52,883 nt of DNA. Origin: Chara braunii. Taxonomy: Eukaryota; Streptophyta; Charophyceae; Charales; Characeae. Within the stretch, counting starts at the first letter, position 1; the number at the start of each line of letters is the position of its first letter. The stretch is from NCBI GenBank assembly GCA_003427395.1, contig BFEA01000441.1:436671-489553 (forward strand), given 5' to 3'. Shown piece after piece: positions 9,320 to 19,839 of the stretch. The notes beneath the pieces are model-generated. The model had not been told where the DNA came from, did not search any database, and saw only the letters and a list, made by a program, of their open reading frames with translations. Made by a program: the position numbers and the translations under genes.

Positions 9320-10278
9320 ATGGACCTTCATGCCACCCTCGTAGCGATCCAAGCGCAACTTAATACGCTTGGACCGTTGCAAGCGCAAATCAATGCGCTT
9401 GCCCTTGACGTCAACCGCCTCAAGGGCTCTCCTCATCGCTCTCCCCACCACTCCCATACCCCATCCTCTACCGGCTCCGAGTTCGGCTCCCCTCGACTCC
9501 AGAGACGGCGTCACCATGGTTTCCCCTCCTCTGCGGGTCAGGCCCAGCACTCCCCCTCAGCGGTGGCGAGTGCTGCTGCCGCTCAGCCCACCCCGTCTGT
9601 TGCGACAGTTCTTCCGACCACGGCCGCCCCTACCGTCTCGGCTACTGGCGTAGGTGCTGCGGTCCAGGTACCGCCTTCTGGCCCAGCAGTTTCATCGACC
9701 CACACCGGGGTTGCTTCCCAGCTTCCCGCACCGGTCGCGGCAATACGGCTCCGCCCTCTTCTTCCTGCCTTCGCTCCCCCGCCCCCACAGCAGGGTACCT
9801 CCCAGGCTGGGATTCCTCCTCCCACTATGAGACCCGCTCCACCCCCTCCACCTCCGACCCCGCGCACCCAGCGAGTGGCCACTTTACAGGTCACCATTGC
9901 GCAGGCTCAGGCGGAGATTCTCGCTCTGAGACAGCCTCACCCATCTCAGGCTGCCCACCCTTCCTCCTCGACCACCCCTTCGGTCCCCGTGATGCAGGCT
10001 CGTTTCCCTCGACCTGCTCCTCAGCCTATTCCCTCTTACCTGGCTATTCCGGGACAGCTGCCCGTGGTCGTTGCCTCCTCGTCTGCTGGTCCATCAGCCA
10101 GCGGCCATGACCCACAACCTTCCCCCACCTTCGCCCCTGCAGCGGCCTCGACTTACGCCGCCGCAGTGCACTCGCCTCGATCTCTCTCCCCCCGCCATCA
10201 GCACAGTGGACATCCTCCTGTGCGCACCACAGACATTCCCGAGTATGATGGCACATCCCGTGTCTCTCGCTGGTTGCA
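9320..10278 (+). pseudogene. gag: LTR-retrotransposon gag N-terminal region, copy 1, cut by an N gap
   Basis: From ATG at 9320 the frame encodes a coiled coil (LVAIQAQLNTLGPLQAQINA, residues 6-25), then a long Pro/Ser/Ala-rich linker with many PPPPP runs. It ends with TTDIPEYDGTSRVSRWL, which resembles the start of a Ty3/gypsy capsid (Retrotrans_gag) domain. The sequence breaks in an 8-base N gap exactly there. Homology with copy 2 begins upstream, near 9050. Gag would form the particle that packages the element RNA. The broken capsid and the second copy next to it mean this locus is dead or misassembled. Confidence 0.75.
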
Positions 10279-10286
10279 NNNNNNNN
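10279..10286. other. Assembly gap (8 N)
   Basis: The N run separates the two gag copies. The right side restarts in the untranslated region of the second copy, so the join may be artificial. Confidence 0.95.
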
Positions 10287-10540
10287 GGACGGATCCTCCC
10301 CCCTCGAGCAGTTCGACGCCTTCGTCCCACTCGCGACCCGCAAAATCCGAGGCGAGACGACTCACACATACTCACTTCGCTCCCGCGGTCCCCTTCCTCT
10401 TACCGGTGGGCCCCTTTCCCCACACACTCCTATGAGGACTACCTCCATTCCCCTTCCGGCCATGGAAGGGAGTTCATCGGAGGAGATCGCCGAGGTGCAG
10501 TGCGCAGTCAGCGGCTCATGATCAGACCCATGCGGACACC

Positions 10541-11646
10541 ATGGACCTTTATGTCGTTCTTGTAGCAATCCAGGCACAACTTAGTACGCTTGGACCATTG
10601 CAAGCGCAAATCAATGCGCTTGCCCTTGACGTCAACCGCCTCAAGGGCTCTCCCTACCGCTCTCCCCTTCACTCTCACACCCCATCCCCTATCAGCTCAC
10701 CGACTGACTCCCCACGACTCTAGAGACGGAGACATCGTGGTTCCCCCTCCTCTACGGGCCAGGCCTAACACTCCCCCTCAGCAGTGGCGAGTGCTGCCGC
10801 CGCTCAGACCACACCGTCTATTGCAGCAGTTCTCCCGGCCCCGACCGCCCCTACCGTCTCTACTGTTGTCGCAGGTGCTGCGATCCAGATACCACCATCT
10901 GGCCCCGCAGTTTCATCGACCCATCCTGGTGTTGCTTCCTAGCTTCCCGCACCGGTTGCGGCAATACGGCTCCGCCCTCTTCTTCCTGCCTTCGTTCCCC
11001 TACCCCACAGCAGGGTACCGCCCAGGCTGGGATTCCTCCTCCCACTGGGAGACCCGCTCCCCCTCCTCCTCCTCCGACACCGTGCACCCAGTGAGTGGCC
11101 ACTTTACAGGCCACCATTGCGCAGGCTCAGGCGGAGATCCTCGCTCTGAGACAGCCTCACCCATCACAGGCTACCCACCCTTCTTCCTCTACCACGCCTT
11201 CGGTCCCTATGATGCAGAGGCCGCTCATCGTTTGCTAGTCGTTTTCGTCGCCCGGCTCGACCTGGAGCGTCATTCTCTCGGCACTAAAGTTCTCTCGAGT
11301 ATGGAGAGGACGCCTCAGTCGTGCTCAACCCTACCATTGGGGACGCCCCCGAGGACATCGAGCTTCGGGATGTCATCCAGTACCACTTAAATGACGACAC
11401 TATCCCGGTGGCCGAGTGTCTGCAGATGGCCATGTCTGTCATGGGTCGTGCGAGCAGTCAGGTTGCACAGGCTGGCGCCCACACACCCACGGTTCCTCAG
11501 ATAGACCTCCCGCAGGGTTTGTCCCTCTTCGCGGAGCTCTAAACCCTGAGGAGCGAGCCGCCCTCGAGGCCCATCGCGGCTGCCTTCATTGCCGCCTGGA
11601 TGGACACACCTCGTCACGGTGTCCATACCATACCGCCCTCAATTGA
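10541..11646 (+). pseudogene. gag: gag, copy 2: frameshifted and internally deleted, retains a zinc knuckle
   Basis: The start at 10541 repeats the coiled coil of copy 1 (LVAIQAQLSTLGPLQAQINA), but a stop follows near 10721. The homologous Pro-rich part continues in other frames. An internal deletion near 11214 joins the linker to later capsid sequence. Capsid-like text (APEDIELRDVIQYHLNDDTI) lies at about 11347-11406. A CCHC zinc knuckle, CLHCRLDGHTSSRC (C-x2-C-x4-H-x4-C), lies at about 11582-11623, preceded by LNPEERAALEAHRG. The knuckle is the usual nucleic-acid-binding end of Gag. Stops and shifts make this a pseudogene. Confidence 0.75.
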
Positions 11647-12058
11647 CACTATGCTGAAATCTCTCATCAGCGTCGATCTCGGTCCCCCCCCGGCTCCGCC
11701 CGGTGTCGGAGGGCGCGGTGTCCCGGCCCTCCTCCGTGTACCAGGTCCCCTGCTTGGTACAATCCCTCGCGTCGGTGCCTCAGCCTGTAGACGTGTCTTG
11801 GGTTTCCGTTGTCGATTAGTGCCCAGGCTGTGCTTCGACTCAGACCAGTCCTGGTGGTTGTGCCCTTGACAAAAGGGGTGCGCCACAGGACTTCCATTGG
11901 TCCACGCAGGCTCGGCGCCCTGCTGTGTAGCAAAGCACAACCGGCCTGTGGCCGTGGTAGCCACCGGGTTCGCCCTGGGACGTGGAAGTGGGAAGGCAGG
12001 CTCAGCCTTTTCAACTGCGCGTCGAGCGTCCCTCTACTGAGTTATGGGTTAGGTGTGT
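11647..12058 (+). mobile_element. Decayed gag-protease junction of the same element
   Basis: C-rich sequence following gag copy 2. The piece near 11870 (CCTTGACAAAAGGGGTGCGC) loosely resembles the start of the protease region at 19873 (CCTTGACTGGAAAAAGTGCG). This suggests both are copies of one family and that 12060-19840 is inserted or unrelated sequence. Confidence 0.4.
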
Positions 12059-13276
12059 GAGAAACAATCGCTGTCGGAAAAGAAAAATCTGAACAAAAGA
12101 AATAAAATGAAAATAAAGATATAAAAGAGAAAAAGAAAATAGGAAGCCTGATCAACGAGTGGATCAGAGTTGTCGCTTTGGTCCGGAATAACCTAGCGGC
12201 GGTTGTCTACTGTATCGTCTGAGTTTCCTTTTTTCTTTGTTATTATTTTTAACATTAATTTTATTATTACTAACTTATTGACCTTTCAGATACAGCTAGG
12301 GAGGCCAACGGCTCGGGTTTCGAGTCCAGGCAGTGGTATTGCGGTTCAGGCAGGCTTAACCCTTCGAATATCACATGTACCTGGCCTGCGCATCTGGGTT
12401 TCGCGCAGTAGGGCCCCGGTAGCGGCCCCGGTAGCTGCATTGGAAGCCAGGTACAATGTGGTATGAGTGGACTTGTACGGCTATTTAGGCGGAGCAGCAG
12501 CGCGGGAAGGGAAAAATTTGAATCGCTACCCTTTTCTTTCTGTGATTATTATTATCATTATTATTATTATTGTTTTACCGGTTTTGGGACGCGGCCTCCC
12601 TTTTTGTTTTCGGTCACTTCGCGAAAAAACCCAACGGTTCGAATTCGAACCCGTTTAATTTAGTGGCCTAGGAGGGCCGACTTTTCGCTGCTATTCCGCA
12701 ACTGTCACACTCGGCAAAACGCTGCACGGCAGGACCCCAAAAGGAGGGCGACCCGCGACCGCATCGGTAGGAGGCCTATCACCCCCCCCCCTTGGGGAGG
12801 GTCATAAGCCCCCTCCTTACCATCGGACGCAGACACCCGACAGAGGTAGATCGACGGGCACGTTTTAAAGTGAAAAGTGCGCTGTTGGGGTCCCGTTATG
12901 GGATCGCTGATTTCTTTACGAAAGTTGACTCTGCAGGATTAGGGGTTGGTAGTAAACTGAGAGTCACTCTGCCGGTGACTGTTGAGTTTTAGACTCGGAT
13001 GAATTTTAAGAGAAGTAAAATATACCTTTTTTTTATTTTGTGCTTTTGAAAGGACCTTGTCAAGACTCCCCGTTTAGTACACAGGAAAGCGTGGTCTCTC
13101 TGAGTCCTATAAGAAGAAGGTTACCCGTGGATCTCTCGGTAGGTTCGTTGGGGCTATCGCACTAGGAGAAGAGATAGTGTCAGGGCGTTGAAATTATTGG
13201 CTTTTGATAGACTGCGCTCTAATAGCCTGTTCTCCTCAGGTGCAGTGCGAGACCGGTTATTGCAAGGAGGGTAGCT
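12059..13276. other. No gene recognised; palindrome and splice-like signals
   Basis: Contains TACTAAC followed by TTATTGACCTTTCAG (12269-12290), which looks like a branch point and 3' splice site. It also holds a perfect 16-base palindrome GGTTCGAATTCGAACC (12636-12651) and a second acceptor-like TTCTCCTCAG before 13240. The open frame at 12792-12992 (66 codons) lacks support. Confidence 0.4.
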
Positions 13277-13801
13277 ATGGCGCTACATGGGTACAGGCCC
13301 GGGTACTGGTATCACCAGGCCCGCCGGAAACCCATGTTTGGGGAAGGGCCCTGGATCACAGTTATACTCAACCATGACAGAGGGGACGAGTTGAGGCTGA
13401 AGATTAACGTGGAAGGGGCTAAGGAGGAGGAGATGCGGAATGACTCAAAACTGCAGGCCGCTATTACTGAGGCGAAGGACCGGGCGGAGCGGCGCTGCAG
13501 AAGAGACGGGGTCATAGCAAGAATGCAGGTAACGGTCTCATATCATGAGACCGAGACCTCGATGGATATGACAGACTGGGAGCAGGCCCACTTGGAACGG
13601 GACTCAGGTGGGGAGAGCGAGATGAGCGAGGCGGAGGACCGGGAGACAGACCTCCGGTCCAGGATCAGGCCAGGCGAGATCCAGAGATACCACCGAGCCG
13701 CAAAACCGGTGGAAGAGGGACCTGAGGCCAGCTCTCAGCAGCTGACTGCCAGAGGCCGTGGAGTGGGTAAGAGGCCGAACAAGGGGGAAAGGCAGGCCTA
13801 A
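13277..13801 (+). CDS. Hypothetical protein of 174 residues
   Basis: ATG at 13277 (context AGCTATGG) to TAA at 13801. The protein is charged. Residues 25-45 look like a beta strand (WITVILNHDRGDELRLKINV), residues 50-75 like an acidic/basic helix, and residues 80-92 like another strand (IARMQVTVSYHETE). A polar C-terminal tail follows, ending in basic RGRGVGKRPNKGERQ. No family is recognised. The strand-helix-strand layout loosely recalls the two small ORFs at 17422 and 18302, but I cannot align it convincingly. An AAGGAGG string lies 5 bases before the ATG; in a nuclear genome this is probably chance. Confidence 0.4.
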   Translation: MALHGYRPGYWYHQARRKPMFGEGPWITVILNHDRGDELRLKINVEGAKEEEMRNDSKLQAAITEAKDRAERRCRRDGVIARMQVTVSYHETETSMDMTDWEQAHLERDSGGESEMSEAEDRETDLRSRIRPGEIQRYHRAAKPVEEGPEASSQQLTARGRGVGKRPNKGERQA

Positions 13802-16800
13802 GAGAATGCGCGCTCTCGGGGGACAGGACAAAACTCAAGAGAGAGATGCAAGTGCAGTGGAACAGAGTATGCATGGGTACTCGTTAGACACGTGGCGCGG
13901 TCTAGGTAAGAGAATGGGGAGTACGCCCGACAGGCGCGTAGCAGTTTTGTAGAGTGGAACGGAAGGGTCAACGACAGGTGAAGAAGAAAGAAATGAGAAC
14001 TGGATGCGTGTGCAAGAATGCTGACATCAGCTGAACTGCAATGTGCGAGTAGTCAGCGAGGGGAAGGACACATTGAGATAAGTCGTGCTGATAGGAGCGT
14101 GAAAGGCAGAGAGTTCACAACCACGCGGGACAGGTAACGGATCAAAAGAGAGAGTGGCGAGGGTCAACGAGAGGAAGAGGCGGAGCAAATGAGTGGGGAC
14201 GCGCGATCTTGCTGGATACAATTGATGTCAACAACTGTCCCCAGGGCCGTTCGCTGTTTTCTTGGTGGTTACCAAGCCATGGCGAGTTTTCGGACCGCTG
14301 TAAGGGATTAGGAGTGGTGCGTGATCGTGCCAAGTGGCAAAAGGATGAGTCTTCTCCTTAGTTTCTTGCGGTCCACTTCGGGAGATCAGCTCTGGAGAGA
14401 CAAGGAAGTGGACACTACTTGGAAACACACGCGTGATCTGCACTGGCGGAGTGGGTGCATACTTGACAGTTGACACGTGACAGGGACAAGAGACACGCGA
14501 GGGTCAACGGCAGAGAGAGAGAGGGAGAGAGAGAGTTGAACGCGCATGCTTGGTGAGGTGCGACAAAAATGTGTGTTAGCCTGTAAGCTAGCTAGGGATA
14601 GTGAATGGACGAGGCTTCTAAAGTAGAGAGAGGGAGGCATGAAAGAATCAGTGTGTGTGTGGGCGAGCTGCGGGAGAGACGGGTAAGCGCGAGATAGTTA
14701 CAAACGAGTAGACTCTGGACGGAAAAGTGAGAGACAGGAGATGGGGGTGAGAGGTGATCGCAGGGGAGCATGTTTCTTGGCTGAGGCTGACTGCTTGGGG
14801 TGTGTTCACACCGTGTGCCTGCAAAGAGGTACAGTGAGCCGTTTGGCTTGACGGGCGCGGCCTTCAGACACAACCCCTGATGACGTAATCGCCGGCGAAG
14901 AGGTGAGAGTCACGATTAAGGGAGAGGTGCGACAGCGTGTGAAAAGGGACCAGTTCGGAAGGGAGGGGGAGACTGGAATATGTGTGAAGCATGTGCTTGG
15001 CCCCACTACTTGTCGTGTTCTTGAGCTTGCCAGTGGCGTCTAGAAGTAAAAAAAAAACACGTGGAATATGTACCCTCTGAGTGCAGAGAGGCGGAACCGG
15101 GTTTTCAAGCGGGGCTGCCGTTCCGAGCCTTTTCGTTTTACGACAGCGTTTTCCTTGGGTAAATTTGTGTTGAGTTTGAGGTCCTGAAGCATATGCGAAC
15201 CTCTTACTCATTATTTCCTCGAAGTGGAGCGGGGCGGCGAGCTAAGTCCGTGCTACAAGGGACGACGGACTATCGAGTTCCGTTCTAAAGGATGAGAGAG
15301 ATGGGAATTGGTTTAAGTGAGCTGGAAGATTAACGTTAGGATTAATGGAGTCTGACGTCTGATGGGATGAGAACGTGTGCTCAAGCTTGTACGCAAGGAC
15401 TAGTCACCTTTGACGAGGGTAATGGTGGTGAGACTGAAAAAACTGAATTGAGTAACAACTAAGTATGCTTGGGTGTTGAAAAGTTACGTCGTTAAGAGGG
15501 AATAGCTAGTTAACGGTCATGATTGACGGAATCTTAATAAAACCCCAATTGTTGCTTTCGTGTGTAATCTCGATAGGGATTGCTTTTCATTTTCCGGTAC
15601 TGAGTGTAATCTCGATAAAACTTGCTTCCATTCTTCGGTACCGTTTTCTTTAATTCTCGCTCTCAGCAGAAGTATTTTCTTCTGGCCAATCACGTGACTC
15701 GGGTACTTGCCCTGCTACGACCTTACCTGAAGGATTTTTGCACTACTTCGCATAATTACTCAAACTAAGTCAATTGATGAATAAGAGGAAACTGGTCCTG
15801 AGAAAAATCGCTTATCTGCTGGCTAAGTTTCTAGTCGATGGAGATTAGTAGCCAGCTCTGCAATCTAGTTAATTCAACTGTAGAATGAGCAATGGGTAAT
15901 CGATCAAGAACATGAGCGCATTTGTGGGATTGATGCATTTCACGTCATGCAATACTCAGAGGGACATTCAATTGAGCCTGGGCACTAATTCCCGTGGACC
16001 GGATTTTTGAGTCATAAATATGAATAAAGTGTAATAATTCTATAAATTGTTGTGATATGTTGAGACAATTCAGAGGGAAGCCTGTAGACCGAAAGCTTCA
16101 TATTTGCGAGCTCATATCAGTGAATGTGAGTCTGGCAAATGATCGAGTGACTCAGTTGTTGCTTTTGGGGCAACAGTACCTGAGGACTACTCGAGTGAGG
16201 CCTATTGGTAGGAGTCCCTGGATGTATTTTGGGACGAGCTTGTAATCAGCTCGAAGTTGCGCAGAGTTTCCAGATAACTCAGACTCAGGTATCACTCCAG
16301 ATAGTGAATGAGGGGTACTGTGTAGCATATGAATGGGGCTCGCTGTTGCATTATCCGTGTGAAAAGGGACTTCCGCTGGTATCGCTTCCGCACCTCCTTT
16401 CATGCTCAATGGACTGTGAGGTGTTTGTTTGAGTCCATCACACAAGTAATCATTACTAACTGAAGCTGGATCAGATGCTGAACAGGGGCTAATCGGTTGC
16501 GTGATTCGTCAAAGTAAGAACCCCTATCTGTGCAGTCTTATGTGGGAGGACAAAACAGACCCTCGCCGATAGTAACCCAAACCTTGCTACCTGGGGTTTT
16601 AGACCCAGTGGTAAGTGGCTCCGTCGAAACCTCGGTAGGAAAAATCTCCCACTCGAAAGCAAATGGTTATGAGTCTCTGACCTTCCAATTTCGTAAGATG
16701 TCCGATCCTTCAACCCAGTAATCTGTGTGAGCTCGCTGGCAGCACGCTATCAATGAGACGCGCTGCATTAAGACTACTGGGAATAACACAAACAGTTTCC

Positions 16801-17421
16801 CGGTCGTATGAAGGGAATGTGTTAGTAGCACCCGGTGTGTGACCTGCACACGGGCATATCTGCGTGAAAACACCAGCTGACAGTGGGAGGAAGTATAAAG
16901 AATTCGTATCTGGGATGGTTGACGCAGCACTACCAGCTGAGCTGGCCTCACGCCCTAAATTGAGAGACTGAGTCAGAGGTTGTCTGTGGCGGGAATCTTC
17001 GTAGTCTTGCCCCTATAATCAGTGAAACAATAGTAACATCATGTTCAGAAGAGTGTAGACTCTGACATTGTGAACCAGGCTTTGGAGAACCCCAAAACAG
17101 ATCCAAGCAACCTTAACGCTGACCCGGACAACTCAAACGTAGGTTCGAACAATTCAATACAGGCTCAGACAACTCTGTGTAGGACCGGAAGACTCAATGC
17201 AGCCCCAATTTGCTTACTCCCAGACTCGGCGAAAACAAGCCTTTCACAGCGGGCAGCTCAGACAGTAAGTGATCAGGCGCAGAGTCGGCAGAACATCTCT
17301 AATCTTGTCAGAACTCGTCTGGCAGCCCTGTGATACAATCGAAGTAACAGTCTAGGGGTTAAACCTCGTCACGGATCTGACCCAGTATTCTGGCCAGTAA
17401 AACCCTTGGTGAAACTCTAAG
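13802..17421. other. Long stretch without a recognised gene
   Basis: Short open frames only. Repeated GGGTCAACG occurs at 13965, 14161 and 14492. A two-copy tandem repeat of 42 bases starts TGTAATCTCGATA (15562-15603 and 15604-15645). CAACTC-rich repeats lie near 17100-17190. The base composition is even, unlike the C-rich gag sequence to the left. It may be the body of an unrecognised mobile element. Confidence 0.4.
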
Positions 17422-17688
17422 TTGCTTGGTAGCGGGGGAGTCGTGAAAGACAAGGAGATTTTTGTGATAAAATGTGGTGTTACTATGAGTAAACGTAAGG
17501 ACTGGGAGTCGGAGGCAATCGCATGCATGGAACTTCAGAAAAAAAAACAAAGAGAAGACGCAGTCCAAAAAGTTGGGGAGAAAAAGTACATAGAGTATGT
17601 GGTCTATTTTAATGACAGTGACGACAAAGTACACAACGTTGGTTCGTCACTAGAGACTGTAGAACAGGCCAGGGCAAAGCTCGAGTGA
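17422..17688 (+). CDS. Small hypothetical protein, paralogous to the ORF at 18302
   Basis: The frame is open from TTG at 17422; the first ATG is at 17485, and the stop ends at 17688. Because similarity to the ORF at 18302 begins before the ATG (EIFVIKCG against NTVRVTCS), an upstream exon or a non-ATG start is possible. Shared landmarks in order are a beta-like segment ending in Cys or Gly, KDW/GDW, an Ala-containing helix, then KxIEYxxYxxD and SSxxxVExAR near the C-terminus. No known family. Two copies 0.9 kb apart with conserved spacing suggest a real, duplicated small protein. Confidence 0.45.
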   Translation: MLGSGGVVKDKEIFVIKCGVTMSKRKDWESEAIACMELQKKKQREDAVQKVGEKKYIEYVVYFNDSDDKVHNVGSSLETVEQARAKLE

Positions 17689-17805
17689 GCTTGGCTGTGC
17701 CTAAATTACCCCCTCAGGAGCTCCATAGGCTTCAGGCCAGCTAGCACTTATTAAAAGTTTGTGACCTTGCTACGGAGTGATACCATGTGATTCGACGCTC
17801 AGGTG

Positions 17806-17985
17806 ACTCAGTACTCAGGACAATACTCAGTACTCAGGGCCGTACTCAGTACTCAGGACAGTTATCAGTACTCAGGGCCGTACTCAGTACTCAGGGCAGT
17901 GCTCAATACTCAGGATAGTACTCAGTACTCATGGCAGTACTCAGTACTTAAGACAGTATTCAGTACTCAAGGCAGTATTCAACAA
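17806..17985 (+). repeat. Tandem repeat of about 19-20 bases (TACTCAGTACTCAGGRCRG)
   Basis: About nine imperfect units, each containing the palindrome CTGAGTACTCAG or a variant. It lies between the two small paralogous ORFs. Confidence 0.85.
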
Positions 17986-18301
17986 TCAGAACAGCAACCA
18001 GAGCAGCTATCAGATCAGCAACCGGAAACAACAACCATAAGGCAGTGTTTAGGCACAGCGTTCGGTCAGCATTTCCTCAGCAGCTAAGTCGAGTATCGGC
18101 CAATTATTTATCCACTTAGCTATCAGTCCCTCACCCAATCCGCCTTCAACTAGCTGCAGACATTTTTCAAACGGTTTCCAGGCAATTCTTGGACAATTTT
18201 CAAACAGCATTCTGGCAACAGCCAACGGCAACTTAACTGTAAAGCAGGATGTGAATAGGCTTTTTCCTCAGAGAGTATTAACATGAGTCTCGGATGGAAA
18301 G

Positions 18302-18556
18302 ATGGAAAGTGGGAACACGGTTAGAGTGACTTGTTCACTGCATCAAGTCACGGCAGGGGATTGGAGAAGGAGTGCAGCTGAGGACTATAGCCATCAAACA
18401 GTTATGATGATGGAACATGCGTTGACCTTGGTGAGACATCACACGAAAATTGAGTATGCTTATTACCTGTACGACAGAAACAGTAGACTCTGCGCTACCA
18501 TTTCCTCCGTGGGTTCAGTTGAGGAGGCGAGGATGACTATTCACGGGTGTCAATGA
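18302..18556 (+). CDS. Small hypothetical protein (84 residues), paralogous to the ORF at 17422
   Basis: ATG at 18302; an 8-base duplication GGAAAGAT makes a second out-of-frame ATG just upstream. Predicted order: strand (NTVRVTCSLHQV), GDW turn, helix with MMMEHALTLVRHH, strand KIEYAYYLYDRN, then SSVGSVEEARMTI. The last two blocks match the partner ORF (KYIEYVVYFNDS and SSLETVEQARAKL). No signal peptide or membrane segment. Function unknown. Both ORFs share a strand and flank the TACTCAG tandem repeat. Confidence 0.5.
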   Translation: MESGNTVRVTCSLHQVTAGDWRRSAAEDYSHQTVMMMEHALTLVRHHTKIEYAYYLYDRNSRLCATISSVGSVEEARMTIHGCQ

Positions 18557-18989
18557 GAAGACTGCGTCAAACTAAGGCAAAGTGAGTAAGACCGAGTTGT
18601 CCCTGAAACTGGATCCAGTCAAAGCGCACAGCAGATTACCAAGACACAGACAACAGCTAGCATTAAGTCATTACAGCCATTAGCAGGCCAGCAATTCTGA
18701 GATTGATAAGACAATCAGCAATCTTCGCAGAGCCCTTCACTAATCAGACTAATGCAGGCTGACACAATCACGGGGTAGGGCAAGTAAATCCGATCATAGA
18801 TTGTCAACAATCTGCAGACATCAGTGAGAGAGAGTTCAGCAAACAAATCAATAATCAACTCAGCAATCCAACAACCAACTCAAGAGTCGGATCAGTAGCA
18901 ATCAGCAGACAACAGACGTCATTTTCCATGAGTGCAGTTGAGTCCTTTCGAGTCAGCGAGTCAGTGCTGGCCAGTCTCAATCAGTTTTC
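18557..18989. other. CAATCAGCA-type repetitive stretch, no gene
   Basis: Many irregular repeats of CAATCAGCA, CAACTCA and CAGACAACAG. No coding sequence. Confidence 0.4.
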
Positions 18990-19685
18990 ATGCAATTTTC
19001 GTTGCCTCTGCTACCAGTCGAGTCCATGAACGCAGTTTTCATGCAATTTTCCATGACAACAATTTTCATGCAGTCGAGTCAATCAGTTTTCATGGAATTT
19101 TCGTTGAAAGCGGCATTCCGCTATCAGTATGCCAGTGCCACTGGTTTCAGACAGGGAGATCTATCAATCTTCGTTGTCCAGACCAGTTTTGCTGATGGTA
19201 CTATCCACGATCTAAGGCCTTACCTGAAGAAAGGCAAGGAGGCTCATGAGCATTTCGATCCGGTCTGGATCTCAACCACCAAATATCTTGAGCAGAGAGA
19301 GAGGGAGCTCGATGAGAGTGACACTATGTTGATCCGCAGCTTTGGGCCCAAACTATACATTAACTATCCTAAGCCTCCCGTTCCTGTCCTTCTCATAGAT
19401 GGCACGAGTTGACTTGATATGATCAGCTTGGCAAAAAGGTACGTCTCTCTTGCAGTGATCGACATTGAGGCGTTGACTGAGCCCACCGAGTATCTGTACC
19501 TCATACGAGGGGTTTTTTCAGTGGACGGACTGCCTACATTGTGGGAGGAGTTCTGCTCTATGGTTAACTTTCGTGTTATGTACCTCGGATGGTCATGCTC
19601 AGAGCTTGCAGGCTTCAGGTGGCTCTTTGCCACGAGGCCTCAGTCTCAGATTGTACGCGGGCGTGGGTCACAACACCGGAGATGA
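18990..19685 (+). CDS. Hypothetical protein region: two in-frame ORFs separated by one TGA
   Basis: The first frame begins at ATG 18990, though its first 45 codons are repeat-derived (TTTTCATGCAATTTTC repeated at 18984-19110). Coding-like sequence starts near GFRQGDLSIFVVQTSFADGT (about 19138). It continues through an acidic helix (YLEQRERELDESDTMLIRSF) to PPVPVLLIDGTS and TGA at 19410-19412. The same frame resumes with CTT GAT ATG and runs to 19685 (AKRYVSLAVIDIEALTEP, then LYLIRGVFSVDGLPTLWEEF). The amphipathic pattern on both sides looks genuinely coding. The TGA may be a decay mutation; TGA followed by CTT also resembles leaky stop contexts. No family recognised. Confidence 0.4.
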
Positions 19686-19839
19686 ACAGCTGTTCCGAAT
19701 CAAAATAAAAGATTCCTAAGACCGGGGACCGGTGAAGACCGTAATTGAAGGGTCTCGCTCGAAGCCGGACGCACACAACAGGAAGGGATTTGCATTATTT
19801 AATTTATTTAGTTATTGCAATCACATCCAAAATCCTGTG

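Noticed and set aside
13265-13276. AAGGAGG as a bacterial ribosome-binding site, implying foreign DNA
   Set aside because: Single short match. The surrounding block shows no other bacterial features.
14874-14910. CTGATGA followed by CGAAG
   Set aside because: The second core block is GAAG instead of GAAA and no stem II forms.
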